Assembly: GCA_051653965.1 (NCBI GenBank)
Contig: JBOFXG010000002.1
Span: 62,001-126,000, forward strand
Source: CAMREV01 sp051653965
GTDB taxonomy: Bacteria > Bacillota_I > Bacilli_A > Mycoplasmatales > Mycoplasmoidaceae
Length of the DNA stretch: 64,000 bases
Reading direction: 5' to 3'
Shown piece by piece: positions 44,578 through 59,300 of the stretch (positions are counted from its first letter, which is position 1; each line of letters begins with the position of its first letter). The translations under genes were made by a program, and so were the position numbers. Below the pieces are notes generated by a model. That model made no database searches, was not told the origin of the DNA, and saw nothing but the letters and a program-made list of their open reading frames with translations.

Positions 44578-45564
44578 ATGATAAGAATAGCATTTGATGT
44601 AATGGGATTTGAAAATGATATTATTGAAGCAATAAATGCTGCTAGAAAGTTTGTTAAGAAATATTCAGACACACAAATTTTTCTTGTTGGAAATCAAGAA
44701 GAAATTAAAAAAAAACTTAATCAAAATGATAAATTTGAAGTTATTAATGCTTCAGAAGTTATTAGTCAAACAGACAATCCATTATTTGCAATAAGAAAAA
44801 AAGATTCATCAATGTTGAAAGCAATTAAGATGGTTAAAAACAATGAAGCAGATGCTGTTGTTTCACCTGGCTCAACTCCTTGTTTTGTTTCTATAAGTTA
44901 TTCTAATTTTGGTATGATTGAGAATATTTCTAAGCCTGCTTTTAACCCCACTTTCCCTTCTGTAAATTTAAAAGGTTTTAACATGCTTGATGTTGGAGCT
45001 AACAAAATTTGCGACGAACATGATTTAGTTAATTTTGCATTAATGGGACATGTTTATGCAAAATTAGTTAGACAAATAGAAAACCCTTCAATTAAAATAC
45101 TTAATATTGGTACAGAAGAATATAAAGGGTTAGATAATATCCAAAATGCCCATAAAATATTAAAAGAAGAGAAAAGAATTAATTATCAAGGTTTTATTGA
45201 ATCAGGAAAACTTCTTCTAGGAGAAACTGATGTAATTTGTACTGATGGATTTACTGGTAATATTTGTTTGAAAGCAATGGAAGGTTCTTTAAAAATATTG
45301 TCTGGTGAAATAAAAAGAAATTTATTAAAACCATATAATATTTTAGGAGCATTGTTTTCTTACAATGTATTTAAAAAAGTAAAGAACACTTTTGATTATA
45401 AAAACTATGCAGGAGCATTAGTTCTTGGTTTAAATAATATTGCAATAAAAGCACATGGTAGTGCAGATGAAAAAGAATTTATTAGTGCTTTAGAATTAGC
45501 TAGAAACTCTGCAAAATATAACATTGTTGAAGAAATTAAAAAATTTATAAATGAAAAAAAATAG
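44578..45564 (+). CDS. plsX: Phosphate acyltransferase PlsX
   Basis: Makes acyl-phosphate from acyl-ACP for phosphatidic acid synthesis at the membrane, 328 residues. IAFDVMGFENDIIEAI (usual DxMGGD), VSPGSTPCFVSISYS, and GTEEYKGLDNIQ plus DGFTGNICLKAMEG near 220 are the family landmarks. AAAGGA precedes the ATG. It overlaps rnc by 14 bases, the usual plsX-rnc order. Confidence 0.92.
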   Translation: MIRIAFDVMGFENDIIEAINAARKFVKKYSDTQIFLVGNQEEIKKKLNQNDKFEVINASEVISQTDNPLFAIRKKDSSMLKAIKMVKNNEADAVVSPGSTPCFVSISYSNFGMIENISKPAFNPTFPSVNLKGFNMLDVGANKICDEHDLVNFALMGHVYAKLVRQIENPSIKILNIGTEEYKGLDNIQNAHKILKEEKRINYQGFIESGKLLLGETDVICTDGFTGNICLKAMEGSLKILSGEIKRNLLKPYNILGALFSYNVFKKVKNTFDYKNYAGALVLGLNNIAIKAHGSADEKEFISALELARNSAKYNIVEEIKKFINEKK

Positions 45565-46258
45565 AAAAGAAATTAAATTTATTTTAAGTGATCTTAAAAT
45601 AGATAGCAATGTGAATATTGAAACTTTTGTTGAATCAATGACTCATAAAAGTTTTAGGAATGAAAATCCAAATATTAAAAAAGATTTTGAAAGATTAGAA
45701 ATTTTAGGTGATTCAATTGTTCAAAAAATTGTAACTGAATATCTATTTGAAAAATATCCTGAAAAAAATGAATCAAACATTACAGATGATCGAAAACTAA
45801 TAGTTCAAACAGAAACAATGAAAAGAGCTTCAGATCAATTAGGGCTTATTGATTATGCTTTTTTAGGAAAAGGGATTAATCCTGAAAATGATACAGGTAA
45901 CATTAGACCAGATTTATTTGAGTCTCTAATTGGAGCAGTTTATCTTGAATGTGGCGAAGAAAAATGTAAGGAAATAATCTTAATGACAATTATTGATTAT
46001 TTTTTAAAAGATGATTTAAATTCATCAATTGATTACAAATCTAAATTTCAAGAATTAATTCAATCAAAAGAATCTAGCAAGAAAAACAAAAGTAATTATA
46101 TTTTTTATAAGGCAATAGAGGAAAATAATAACTTTAAAGTAGAACTAATTGTTAAAGGTATAACTTATGGATTTGGTAATGGGAAAACTAAAAAAAGTGC
46201 AGAACAAGAAGCAGCAAAGTATGCTTTATCTAAATATAGTTATTCAAAAATAAAATAA
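45551..46258 (+). CDS. rnc: Ribonuclease III
   Basis: Double-strand RNA endonuclease that processes rRNA precursors and mRNA, 235 residues. Catalytic helix ERLEILGDSIVQ near 47, second acidic site RPDLFESLIGAVYLE near 120, and a dsRNA-binding domain ending in KKSAEQEAAKYAL. Its likely substrates, the rRNA operon stems, are at 46411-51188 in the same window. Confidence 0.95.
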   Translation: MKKNRKEIKFILSDLKIDSNVNIETFVESMTHKSFRNENPNIKKDFERLEILGDSIVQKIVTEYLFEKYPEKNESNITDDRKLIVQTETMKRASDQLGLIDYAFLGKGINPENDTGNIRPDLFESLIGAVYLECGEEKCKEIILMTIIDYFLKDDLNSSIDYKSKFQELIQSKESSKKNKSNYIFYKAIEENNNFKVELIVKGITYGFGNGKTKKSAEQEAAKYALSKYSYSKIK

Positions 46259-46294
46259 AAAATACAACTAGATTGCTCTAGTTGTATTTTTTAT
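46257..46294. terminator. Bidirectional terminator between rnc and 5S rRNA
   Basis: AAAAAATACAACTAG / CTAGTTGTATTTTTT hairpin with runs of T on both sides. It ends both the plus-strand plsX-rnc transcript and the minus-strand rRNA transcript. Confidence 0.85.
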
Positions 46295-46299
46295 TTTGA

Positions 46300-46403
46300 G
46301 TAGCATTTACCTATTCTCACTTTTGGGCTACCTTCGGCTCCATAATGCTTAACTTCTGTGTTCGGTATGGGGACAGGTGTTTCCATTACGATATTGACAC
46401 TAC
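46300..46403 (-). rRNA. rrf: 5S rRNA
   Basis: 104 bases; the transcript starts GTAGTGTCAATATCG and ends AAATGCTAC, whose GTAG/CTAC ends pair. The internal CCCCATACCGAACACAGAAG stretch is characteristic of bacterial 5S. Third gene of the 16S-23S-5S operon. Ends judged by eye. Confidence 0.93.
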
Positions 46404-46410
46404 ACAAAAA

Positions 46411-46435
46411 GATAGTTCTCTGAAAACTGAATATT
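46411..46435 (-). other. 23S rRNA 3' processing strand
   Basis: GATAGTTCT and AAAACTGAATATT here are complementary to 49497-49521, enclosing the whole 23S gene. This is the RNase III-type stem. Confidence 0.7.
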
Positions 46436-46458
46436 ATTTTAACAATCAATCTAACTTA

Positions 46459-49352
<2,894 letters not shown>

Positions 49353-49649
49353 ATGATATCTTCAATTAATATTTGTTAATTTTTTTAACATTTGTTTTTT
49401 TGTTAGAGTGTTTATTGCTATAAAAATATTTTTAATTTTAAAATTAAAAATTTCTTATAGTCTTTTTTTATAAATTAGACTAAAAAGATTGTTAATAATA
49501 TTCAGTTTTCAAAGAACTATCTTGAGAGAAAATACTCTCAAAACTAAATAGAATCCGACCATAAAATTTCTTATGATTTAAGAATTAATTTTATGGATTT
49601 TAAAATAATGTACACTAATTAAAGTGTTAATTTAGTAAATTAACTCCAT
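49353..49649 (-). other. 16S-23S spacer, no tRNA genes
   Basis: About 297 bases, AT-rich, holding no tRNA. It contains one strand of each processing stem: 49497-49521 pairs with the 23S 3' flank and 49540-49554 (AAAACTAAATAGAAT) pairs with the 16S 5' flank. I see nothing else in it. Confidence 0.75.
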
Positions 49650-51168
<1,519 letters not shown>

Positions 51169-51173
51169 AACAG

Positions 51174-51188
51174 ATTCTATTTAGTTTT
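51174..51188 (-). other. 16S rRNA 5' processing strand
   Basis: ATTCTATTTAGTTTT, the exact complement of 49540-49554; a 15-bp perfect stem encloses the 16S gene. Confidence 0.75.
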
Positions 51189-51238
51189 CAAAGAACTTTC
51201 TATGTTATTTTTAATAAAAATAACATAACAAAATTGCT

Positions 51239-51266
51239 ATCATATTCCAAAAATTTCTAATTTCAA
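51239..51266 (-). promoter_or_regulatory. rRNA promoter P2
   Basis: TTGAAA (51261-51266) and TATGAT (51239-51244), 16-base spacing, 70 bases upstream of the 16S gene. Nothing else in the region would serve better. Confidence 0.6.
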
Positions 51267-51284
51267 AAATACAAAAGCAAAATA

Positions 51285-51312
51285 ATTATATAATATAAGT
51301 AGAAATTTTCAA
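51285..51312 (-). promoter_or_regulatory. rRNA promoter P1
   Basis: TTGAAA (51307-51312) and TATAAT (51285-51290), 16-base spacing. The closest match to a full bacterial promoter in the window; it lies between the end of mtaB (51344) and P2. Confidence 0.7.
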
Positions 51313-51343
51313 ATTTTTTAAAAAATTTCTTATATATATAATT

Positions 51344-52633
51344 TTATATTAATTTTCCTATAACTCCATCAAGTGTTATCTTTTCAATTTTAACTCTTTT
51401 ATATTGGCCAGTTAAGTCTTCTTTTGTTCTTACTAACACTTTAATATATTCAGAAGAAAAACCATTTTGGAAAAAAGACGAGCATGATTTCTCAAAAACA
51501 ACATCCATTTCTGAACCAATAAAAGATTCTAAAATTTCTTTTCTAATATTATTTTTTAATTCAGTAATTTCTCTTATTCTTCTTTTTTGAATATTAGAAT
51601 TTATGCATTTTAATTTAAAAGCAGCAGTCATTTTTCTTTTTGAATATGGAAAAATATGCATATCTAAAAATTTAATCTTCTTTAAGAATTCCATTGATTC
51701 CAAATGATCTTCTTCTGTTTCAGTTGGAAATCCTACAATATAGTCTGTAGTAAAAGTAGAATTAGGAGATTTATCTCTTATTTTACAAATAAGATCATAA
51801 AATTTATCACTACTATACTTTCTATTCATTTCTTTTAATACTTTGTTTGAACCAGACTGAATGCATATATGTCATTGCTGGCAAAATCTTTTTGGGTTAC
51901 TTGTAACAATGTCCACAATTTTATCTGTAATTTGAAATGGTTCTACTGATGAAATTCTTATTCTAAAATTGCCTTCTAATTTATTTATTTCTTCTAATAA
52001 TTTTTCAAAGTTATGTTTGCCGTCATCATAACCTGCAGTGTTAACGCCAGTTATAACAATTTCTTTATAGTTTTCCTTTAGTTTATCTATTTCTTTTATT
52101 AAAATTTTTAATTTTTTTGATCTTTGTCTGCCTCTTGAAAAAGGAATAATACAATATGAACACATAAAATTGCAGCCATCTTGTATTTTTATAAATGCCC
52201 TTGTTTGATTTGCAAAATTAATATCCTCATTTTTTTCAAATTTTTGATTCAAAAATAAATTTTCTATTTTTTTAATTCTTTCTTTCTTTTTTTCAAACTG
52301 AGTAATTAATTCATAAACATTATTTTTATATTTATTACCTATTAAAATATCAATATTATATTTTTCACCAATATTGCTATTCATTTGTGTGTAACATCCT
52401 GAGGCAATAACAATTGAATTAGGATTATTTTTTTTTGCTCTTTTTATAATATTAATTGATTTCTTATCTGCTTTTTCTGTAACAGTACAAGTATTAATAA
52501 TATAAATATCAGAAAAACTATCAAATGGCTTTTCAATATAACCATTGATTAATAATTGATTTCTCATTGAATTAGATTCAAAAATATTTACCTTACATCC
52601 TAAAGTATAAATTGCAAATGTATTACTTTGCAT
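51344..52633 (-). CDS. mtaB: tRNA threonylcarbamoyladenosine methylthiotransferase MtaB
   Basis: Radical-SAM enzyme that turns t6A37 into ms2t6A37, 429 residues. TLGCKVN (10-16) and the Cys pairs at INTCTV and ASGCYT form the N-terminal iron-sulfur site; CNFMCSYC (CxxxCxxC) is the radical-SAM site; a TRAM domain with IKVLVRTKEDL ends the protein. TLGCKVN rather than the MiaB start favours MtaB. It pairs in the pathway with tsaD at 32164. The ATG overlaps the upstream membrane-protein gene by 11 bases. Confidence 0.9.
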
Positions 52634-53135
52634 CTTTCATTTCCTTCTTGTTATTAATTTGTTCCTTTGAATTTTCACCATTTTTTCTTTTTTCAATATC
52701 AACATTAATTTTAAAGTGGGAGTATTGTTGAAAACCAACACCAATCAAAGAAATAAATAATACAATACAAATTAATGCTATAGTAACTCAACTGTTATTT
52801 GCTCACATTCCGTAAATTGAAAATGATGTAATGAATGAAAGTGAAAAAATCATATTAGTTAAGTTTATATAAACAGCAATTCAATCATAGAATATCCAAT
52901 TTTTTGTCATATGAAATTTTATTAGTGTGTACTCTTTTGTTAATATTATCATATAGATGCAAGATGTAATGGCTGATACACATGAAAGGATAGTAATAGG
53001 TAATATCTGTCCAATTAAATCATTAGGATTATTAGCAACAATGATGATTGAAATCATAACACCTAATACAATTGAAAGAGATGAAACTTTATATAAAGTA
53101 ACTAATAATATTTTTATTATGTTGTTATTTTTCAT
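52623..53135 (-). CDS. Hypothetical membrane protein, four spans
   Basis: A 170-residue protein I do not recognise. Hydrophobic stretches at about 8-30, 43-65, 85-108 and 118-140 suggest four spans; the C-terminus is a charged cytoplasmic tail. It is locked between rsmE and mtaB by overlaps of 11 bases at each end, so it belongs to that operon. No motif seen. Confidence 0.55.
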
Positions 53136-53826
53136 TTTTACTTCCTGTATTAAAAGATAATATTGATGCTAAATAAATTGCAGCAGTTTCACTTTTTAAA
53201 ATTGTATTTGTTAATTTTAAAAAAAAACAATTATCTTGAAGAGTATTTAATTCTTTTATAGAAAAGCCACCTTCTGGGCCAACAATTAAATTAATCTTAT
53301 CATTATATTTTATATCATCAAATGAAAAGTTTTTATTTGATTCTTGATATGCTAATATGTTAAACTTATCATTTTTAATTTTATTCAATAATTGATTAAA
53401 ACTTATAGTCTCATTTAATTCTAAATCTATATGTCTAAAACATTGTTTAGATGATTCAGAAATAATTTTATTTAATCTATCATAATTTAAATTAATATTT
53501 TTTTGACTTCTTTCAAACAAAACTGGAGTAATTGATTTACAGTTTATTTCATTTAATTTTCTTGTAGCTAATTCAAAATTATTTTTATCTATTACACCTA
53601 AATAAATATTTAAATTTGAAATATCATTTTTAAGCTCGTGTTTATTTATTATTTCTAATTCTAATTTATTGATAGAAGTAATTATTGTTTCATATTCATT
53701 TAGATTATCAAAACAAAATAATTTATCACCTATTTTTTTTCTTAAAGATTTTTTAATATGCAATTCATCTTCATTTGATAAATATATATTGTTATTTAAA
53801 ATTTTGTAAATTTTAAACTTTGGCAC
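53125..53826 (-). CDS. rsmE: 16S rRNA (uracil1498-N3)-methyltransferase
   Basis: SPOUT-class methyltransferase, 233 residues. INLIVGPEGGFSIKEL near 175 and LTNTILKSETA (usual RILRTETA) form the knotted SAM site. The start is a GTG at 53826. It overlaps nusB by 14 bases. Third 16S-modifying enzyme in this window after RsmI and RsmH. Confidence 0.88.
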   Translation of the reverse strand: MPKFKIYKILNNNIYLSNEDELHIKKSLRKKIGDKLFCFDNLNEYETIITSINKLELEIINKHELKNDISNLNIYLGVIDKNNFELATRKLNEINCKSITPVLFERSQKNINLNYDRLNKIISESSKQCFRHIDLELNETISFNQLLNKIKNDKFNILAYQESNKNFSFDDIKYNDKINLIVGPEGGFSIKELNTLQDNCFFLKLTNTILKSETAAIYLASILSFNTGSKNEK

Positions 53827-54196
53827 TTAGCATCCTATCTAAAATAGAATTAATGAATTTATATGATTTTTCATCACTATAATTTTTAGATGTAATTATT
53901 GCTTGATCAATTAAAATTTTTCTATCAATTTTTGAAATTTTATATTCGGAATATATTGAAACTATTATAGCTAAATCAACTTCTGAAACTCTATCCCATT
54001 TTCAATTTTCACTTAAATTTGAAATTATGATTTTTTTAATTTCAGAAAAATTATTTAGAGAGTATTCAACAATATTAAATATATATTCATCATTTTTTAT
54101 TTCATCAGGAATATTATCAAAATCAAAATCTTGTTTCATTAAACAAGAATATATATACTGAAAAGCAATTATTCTTTTTTCTCATTGTTTAAGCAT
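53813..54196 (-). CDS. nusB: Transcription antitermination factor NusB
   Basis: A 127-residue all-helical protein that binds boxA RNA with S10 (NusE) and helps rRNA transcription. WEKRIIAFQYIY, WKWDRVSEVDLAIIVSIYSEYK and the final KFINSILDRML match NusB. The start ATG at 54196 is two bases after the stop of the upstream small gene. It lies upstream of the rRNA operon in the same strand. Confidence 0.85.
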
Positions 54197-54198
54197 AA

Positions 54199-54483
54199 TT
54201 ACCTAAGAATAATATTCACATAAAAATCATTTATATTAAGCTCTGAACTTAAAATAAATAAAATTTCTTTTCTAAGAGAATCAATTTCACCTATGATTTC
54301 TTCATTTAAAGATTCATTAATATAAATGTACATCTCATTATTATCATTTTCATTTAAAAATGAATCAATACTAATATTTTTGTATTTATAATTAGAACCT
54401 TCAATATAGTTTTGGATATACTTTGTAATTGTTTTAAGTTCAATAAATATTGAATCATTGTTTTTATAAAATATTTTATACAT
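54199..54483 (-). CDS. Asp23-like small protein (YqhY position)
   Basis: A 94-residue protein between efp and nusB. The Asp23/Gls24 (DUF322) pattern of alternating strands (ISIDSFLNENDNN EMYIYIN) and a helix is partly visible, and in Bacillus yqhY holds the same slot before nusB. The start is the ATG in the 8-base ATGTATAA overlap with efp. Family membership is a guess helped by position. Confidence 0.35.
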   Translation of the reverse strand: MYKIFYKNNDSIFIELKTITKYIQNYIEGSNYKYKNISIDSFLNENDNNEMYIYINESLNEEIIGEIDSLRKEILFILSSELNINDFYVNIILR

Positions 54484-55048
54484 TCTTGCTTCTTCCAATA
54501 TACTCACCATTACTAGTATTAATTATTACACTTTCACCAGTTTTAATAAATTGTGGAACATTTATTTCATATCCAGTTTCAAGAGTTGCTTTTTTTAATG
54601 CAGCTTGTGTTGTGTTGCCTTGGACTGCTTCTTCTGCAAATTCAATTTTTAATGTAACTTGATCTGGTAAATAAATTCCTAAAATTTCTGATTCATAAAT
54701 AATTATGTTAAATTCTAAACCTTCTATTATAAAGTTTTTTTCTCATTCAAGTTTAGATGAAGGAATTTCATATTGCTCAAAGTTTTCTAAATCAATAAAA
54801 ATATAATTAGAACCATCTATGTAAGAAAAAAAACATTTCTTTTTTAATACATTTGCCTGCTCTAGTTTTTCTCCAGTTAATACTTCAACAGTGATTGCTT
54901 GATTTCTAAGATTTTTAACTTTACATTTAACTATTCCTTCTCTCATTGCTGTTTTGTTAAAAGAATTTTCTATTACTAAATAGATATTGTTTTTATACAA
55001 AAAAGTATGACCTGGTCTTAAATCTTTTGCATGTATTATTTGTGCCAT
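54476..55048 (-). CDS. efp: Elongation factor P
   Basis: Helps the ribosome through polyproline stretches, 190 residues. The three beta-barrel pattern: KOW-like DLRPGHTFLYKNNIYLV, a middle domain, and the C-terminal GYEINVPQFIKTGESVIINTSNGEYIGR typical of EF-P. The modified lysine would be near KNNI (loop at residues 18-21). AAGGAAA precedes the ATG. Confidence 0.93.
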
Positions 55049-55077
55049 TTTTTTTCCTTAAAAAATATACTATTCTT

Positions 55078-55083
55078 ATTATA
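55078..55083 (-). promoter_or_regulatory. -10 box of efp operon promoter
   Basis: TATAAT 29 bases before the efp ATG. It lies within the T-rich tail of the preceding terminator, so a new transcript begins right after the old one ends. Confidence 0.55.
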
Positions 55084-55085
55084 AA

Positions 55086-55119
55086 ATAAAAAATAAATAA
55101 TTACATTAGTAATTATTTA
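55086..55119 (-). terminator. Terminator after coiled-coil gene
   Basis: AAATAATTAC / GTAATTATTT hairpin and T run; the stop codon of the upstream gene is inside the first stem arm. Confidence 0.6.
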
Positions 55120-56312
55120 TCTAAATCTGCTTTTGTTATCTTTGGTGATTTATGTTCTATAATTTCAAAAAAATGAGATTGTTTTCTTTTTCTAGCATTA
55201 TCAAATTTTTTAACTGATTCAGTTCTTGGAGGGAAAGGAGAAGCTTTTTTAACTACTGGAGATTCTACCTTATTTTCAACTATATTTGAATTACTATTTA
55301 ATAATTCTTTTAGTTTTCTATTTTCTTCTTCTTTTTGTTTTAATTCATTTGCAATGTTGTCATTAGGAGAAGACATTCTAATTCCTAATGGTTCAACACC
55401 TTTTTCTAAAGAAGAAATTCTTAATTCATATTCATCTCTTAAAAGTTTTAGAGCTTTATTATTTATAATGTCAGAAATATCATTTTCATTTACATGAGAT
55501 TTGTTAATTACATTTTGTGATAATCTTCTAATTTCTTTTTCTTGAGCTTCAATTATATTAGTTAACTCAACTAATCTTTGATTATTAGCTAATCAAGCTT
55601 TTTGAGTAACTTCAGATTGACTATTTAATTTTGAAACCTCATCTAAAGCAAGTTTTTTACTTTCATTTTCAATGAAAGAGCTAATATCATCTTTAGTATA
55701 AGTTTGAATTCCATCTGAAGCTCTTATTTTAACAATTTTTGTTTTTGGTAGTTCACCATTAAAGTAGTCATATTTCATATCTTCATCTCCATTTTTATAT
55801 TCATAAATTCCATCATCTTCTAATGAAAGACCTTTTTTTTGGAATTCTTCTTCTCAGTTTAAATTATAATGCAATTTTTTGTTATTTTCTGAAGAAATTT
55901 CAGAATCGCTTAGATTAACAAAATTTAGTTCTTCATCAAGAAAAGAGTCAATATTCATGTTAACTTTTTTTAAATTATCTTTAAATAAAGTTTTTGATTT
56001 TTCTTGAATTCTATAACTAGGTTCCACAAAATCACTTGAGTTAGATTTTTCTAGCTTAATTATTCTATTTTCTATTGAAGAGAATGATTCTTGATTCTCA
56101 ATAAAATTTTTGTCAATTTTATTTGATAAATAATCTAGATTTATTATTAATTTTTCATAAATGTTATTTATGTTACTATCTAAGTTTGTCATAAAATTAT
56201 CTAGTTCATTATCAGAAAATTCTCCAGAACCAATTTGACTAACATCAGACAAATGAATATCAAATTTTTCTTTATTCAATAAATTAGAAATATATTGACT
56301 TCTATATCTCAT
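55113..56312 (-). CDS. Coiled-coil protein, paralogue of giant repeat protein
   Basis: A 399-residue protein with no signal or membrane segment. The N-terminal 130 residues are coiled coil; then an acidic part; from residue 241 AWLANNQRLVELTNIIEAQEKEIRRLS is a single copy of the motif W-x-x-N-N-x-(K/R)-L found at intervals in the neighbour gene; the tail has a proline/basic linker (VVKKASPFPPRTESVKK). It lies 38 bases after that gene's stop and AAGGAAAA precedes the ATG. It likely works in the same structure. No known family seen. Confidence 0.65.
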
Positions 56313-56350
56313 TGTTTTTTCCTTATTTTTTAAACACTAATTTGTATTAA

Positions 56351-59300
56351 TTATAGCAATCTTTTTTTATGATTTGCTATTAATTTTTCGATTGCTTCTT
56401 TTTCTTTTTGGTTAAGATTTTCATTTTTTTGAGTTGTATTTATTTGACTAGCTTCTTTGAACCCTTTTTCATGTTCAATGATAATATCTTCTAGCAAAGA
56501 TATTCTTTGAACATTTTTTAATCAAGCTCTATGTGATTTGTTTAATTCTGAATTATTTTCTTCAAACATTTTTACAAATGTTTTTAACTCATTAGCAATA
56601 ATTTCTTCAGAATATTTTAAAATTAATTTTTTAATTTCATCTTTGTCTTTTAAATTACCTTCAATTTTAAAATCAATATTTTTTAAAGTTTCATCAATTC
56701 TTTTGTAAAGATTAATATCTATTTCATTTGTAATTTGAAGAATTTCATTGTAAAGATTTTCTATTGAAACTTCTTGTTTTTTAGTGATTTCATTTATTTG
56801 GTTTGAGATAAAATTATTTTCACTTTCAATTGAAGTTATTGTACTTTCTAATTTAGATATGTTTTCATTAATTTTTGAAATATCACTATTTTCAGAAATA
56901 TTACTTAATAAATTAGTTTGTTTATTAATTTGACCTTCTAATTCTGATATTTTTTTATTGTTTGCAACTCATAAGTTATAAACTTTTTTGATTTCATTAG
57001 AAGAGCTATTTGCATATTTTTTTAGATCAACAATGTTATCATTATTGAATGAAGAGATATTAATTACTTCATCAATTAATGATTCAATTTTTAAATTACA
57101 ATGTCAAATTTCATCAAATATTAATTGATTAATTTTTACATTTTTGTTATTTAATTTATGGATTATATTTTGAATTTCTTGTTTTATTTTTTTATCTTCT
57201 TCAGATAAAACTAAAAGTTCTTTTTTAAATGGTAAATTATTAATTTCTTTTATAACAATGCTATAAACTATTTCTTCAATAGATTTAATTACGTCAGATT
57301 CTTTAATAATTTTTTTAGGATCAAAATTTAAAGAGATTGAATCTATTTTATTATCAATTTCTTGAATAATTTCTTTAATATTATTTTCAAAATCTTTTTT
57401 GAATGTAAATAAATTATCTTCTAATATTAGATTTTTATTTTTTAATGATTCTATTTCATTATTAATTGATCCATCCATTTCAAGAATATCTAATAAGTTT
57501 TCTTGTAAAGAGTTATTTTTGTAATCTAAACTATCAATGTCATATCTTTGTTTTTTTAATTCATCTTTTAACATATTATCTAATGATTTTAATTTTTCAT
57601 TATTTAATAATCAATCTTTTTGAATTCTTGATATTTCTTCTGAAATACTATCATTGATATGAGCAAGTTCATTTATTTTTTCTAAACCTTCTTTTTTATC
57701 AAATTTTTGATTAACATCTTCTACTAATTTTTGAATTCTTTCATTTGCTAATTCATAGTTATTGTTTACTAAGTTATGAATTATATCAATAGATTCTCTA
57801 TTTTCATTTATGTTAAAAGAATTAGTTTCTAATAACTCCATTGAGTTTTTATATACATCATCAACTTTTGTATTAAAATTCTCACCAATTTCTTTTTTCA
57901 CTTCAGAAACTAAATCATCCATTTTATTTACAAGAATTGTTTTTTGATTTTTAAGATTTTTTTCAATTTTTAAATTATCATTCATGATTTCCATGATTTC
58001 AAATTTTAAATTATCATCAACTTTAATTAATTCATCCATTTTTCTTTTTAGATCTGGAGATGGTTCATAATCACTATTAATGTTAGATAATTCACTTGAT
58101 TGATTCTCAAGTAAGTCTATAAAAGAAGTTAATTTGAAATTATTTAATAATCATAATTTTTTATTTTTCTCAATTTCATTGTTTACTTCAACATTAAGTT
58201 CTTTCATGTCAGCAATTTTGTGGTCTAAATCTACACCAGCAACTTGTAAATTAGATGATAATTTTTCTTCTAATAAAACAATGTTGTTGTTGCAGTTATT
58301 TAAATCTTCATTTAAGAATTCATTCATTTGTTCAAATCTTGAAACAGATTCTTCACTTGCTATTTTTACGCTGTCAACTAGTTCTAATGTTTGATTAAAT
58401 AGATTATCAATTTTTCCAGAGAAATCATCAGTTAAAGAATTAGATAAGTTTTTAATTTCTGTATCTATTTTGTCTCCAAGATCTTGTTCCATAGAGAACA
58501 TTTTTTCGCTTAAATCAGATTCAATTGTTTTGATTCTATCTTTAATTTTAGATTTTTCAGTTAATAGTGTATTTTTGATTGAATTAGTTTCAGAATAAAT
58601 AGTTTCTATTTCTTGTTTAATATCTTTTTCAGTTTCATAAAGTTCTTGAATTCTATCAAACGATAAATTTCAAACTTCTTCACTACTTCTACTTAATAAT
58701 CTCAATTCTTCAGATTGAGCTAATAATAGATCTTCTAATGAAGATAATTTTTTATTGTTTGCAATTCAAGCATCATAATTTTTTTTAATTTCATACATTG
58801 AAGTATCATTATCTAATCTTAATTGTTCAACTCTTTCAACTAATGATCTAAATTTAGGATCTTCTTCTGGAAGTAAATTAATATTTTCATTAATTTCAAA
58901 TAATGAATTATTTACTTCTAGTACAAAACTATTAACTTCATTTTTTAATTGAGTGATTTCTTCAGCATTATTTTCAGAGAATAAATGAACTTCATTTATA
59001 ATTTCAGTCATTTCAGTATATAAAGATGAAATTTTTTCTTCTATGTCAGTAGAAACTTTTGAAATTTTTTCATCAATTTGATCTGATAAAATTTCTTTTG
59101 AATCAATAATTTCTTTAGATAAATCATTTTGAATTTGATCCATTCTTTCAATAACTTTTTCTTTTTCAGTTTTTAATTTTGTATGAATAGAATTTGTTTC
59201 AAAATATAATTTTTCAATCTCTTCTTTGATATTTTCTTCAGATTCATAAAGTTCTTGAATTCTATCAAACGATAAATTTCAAACTTCTTCACTACTTCTG

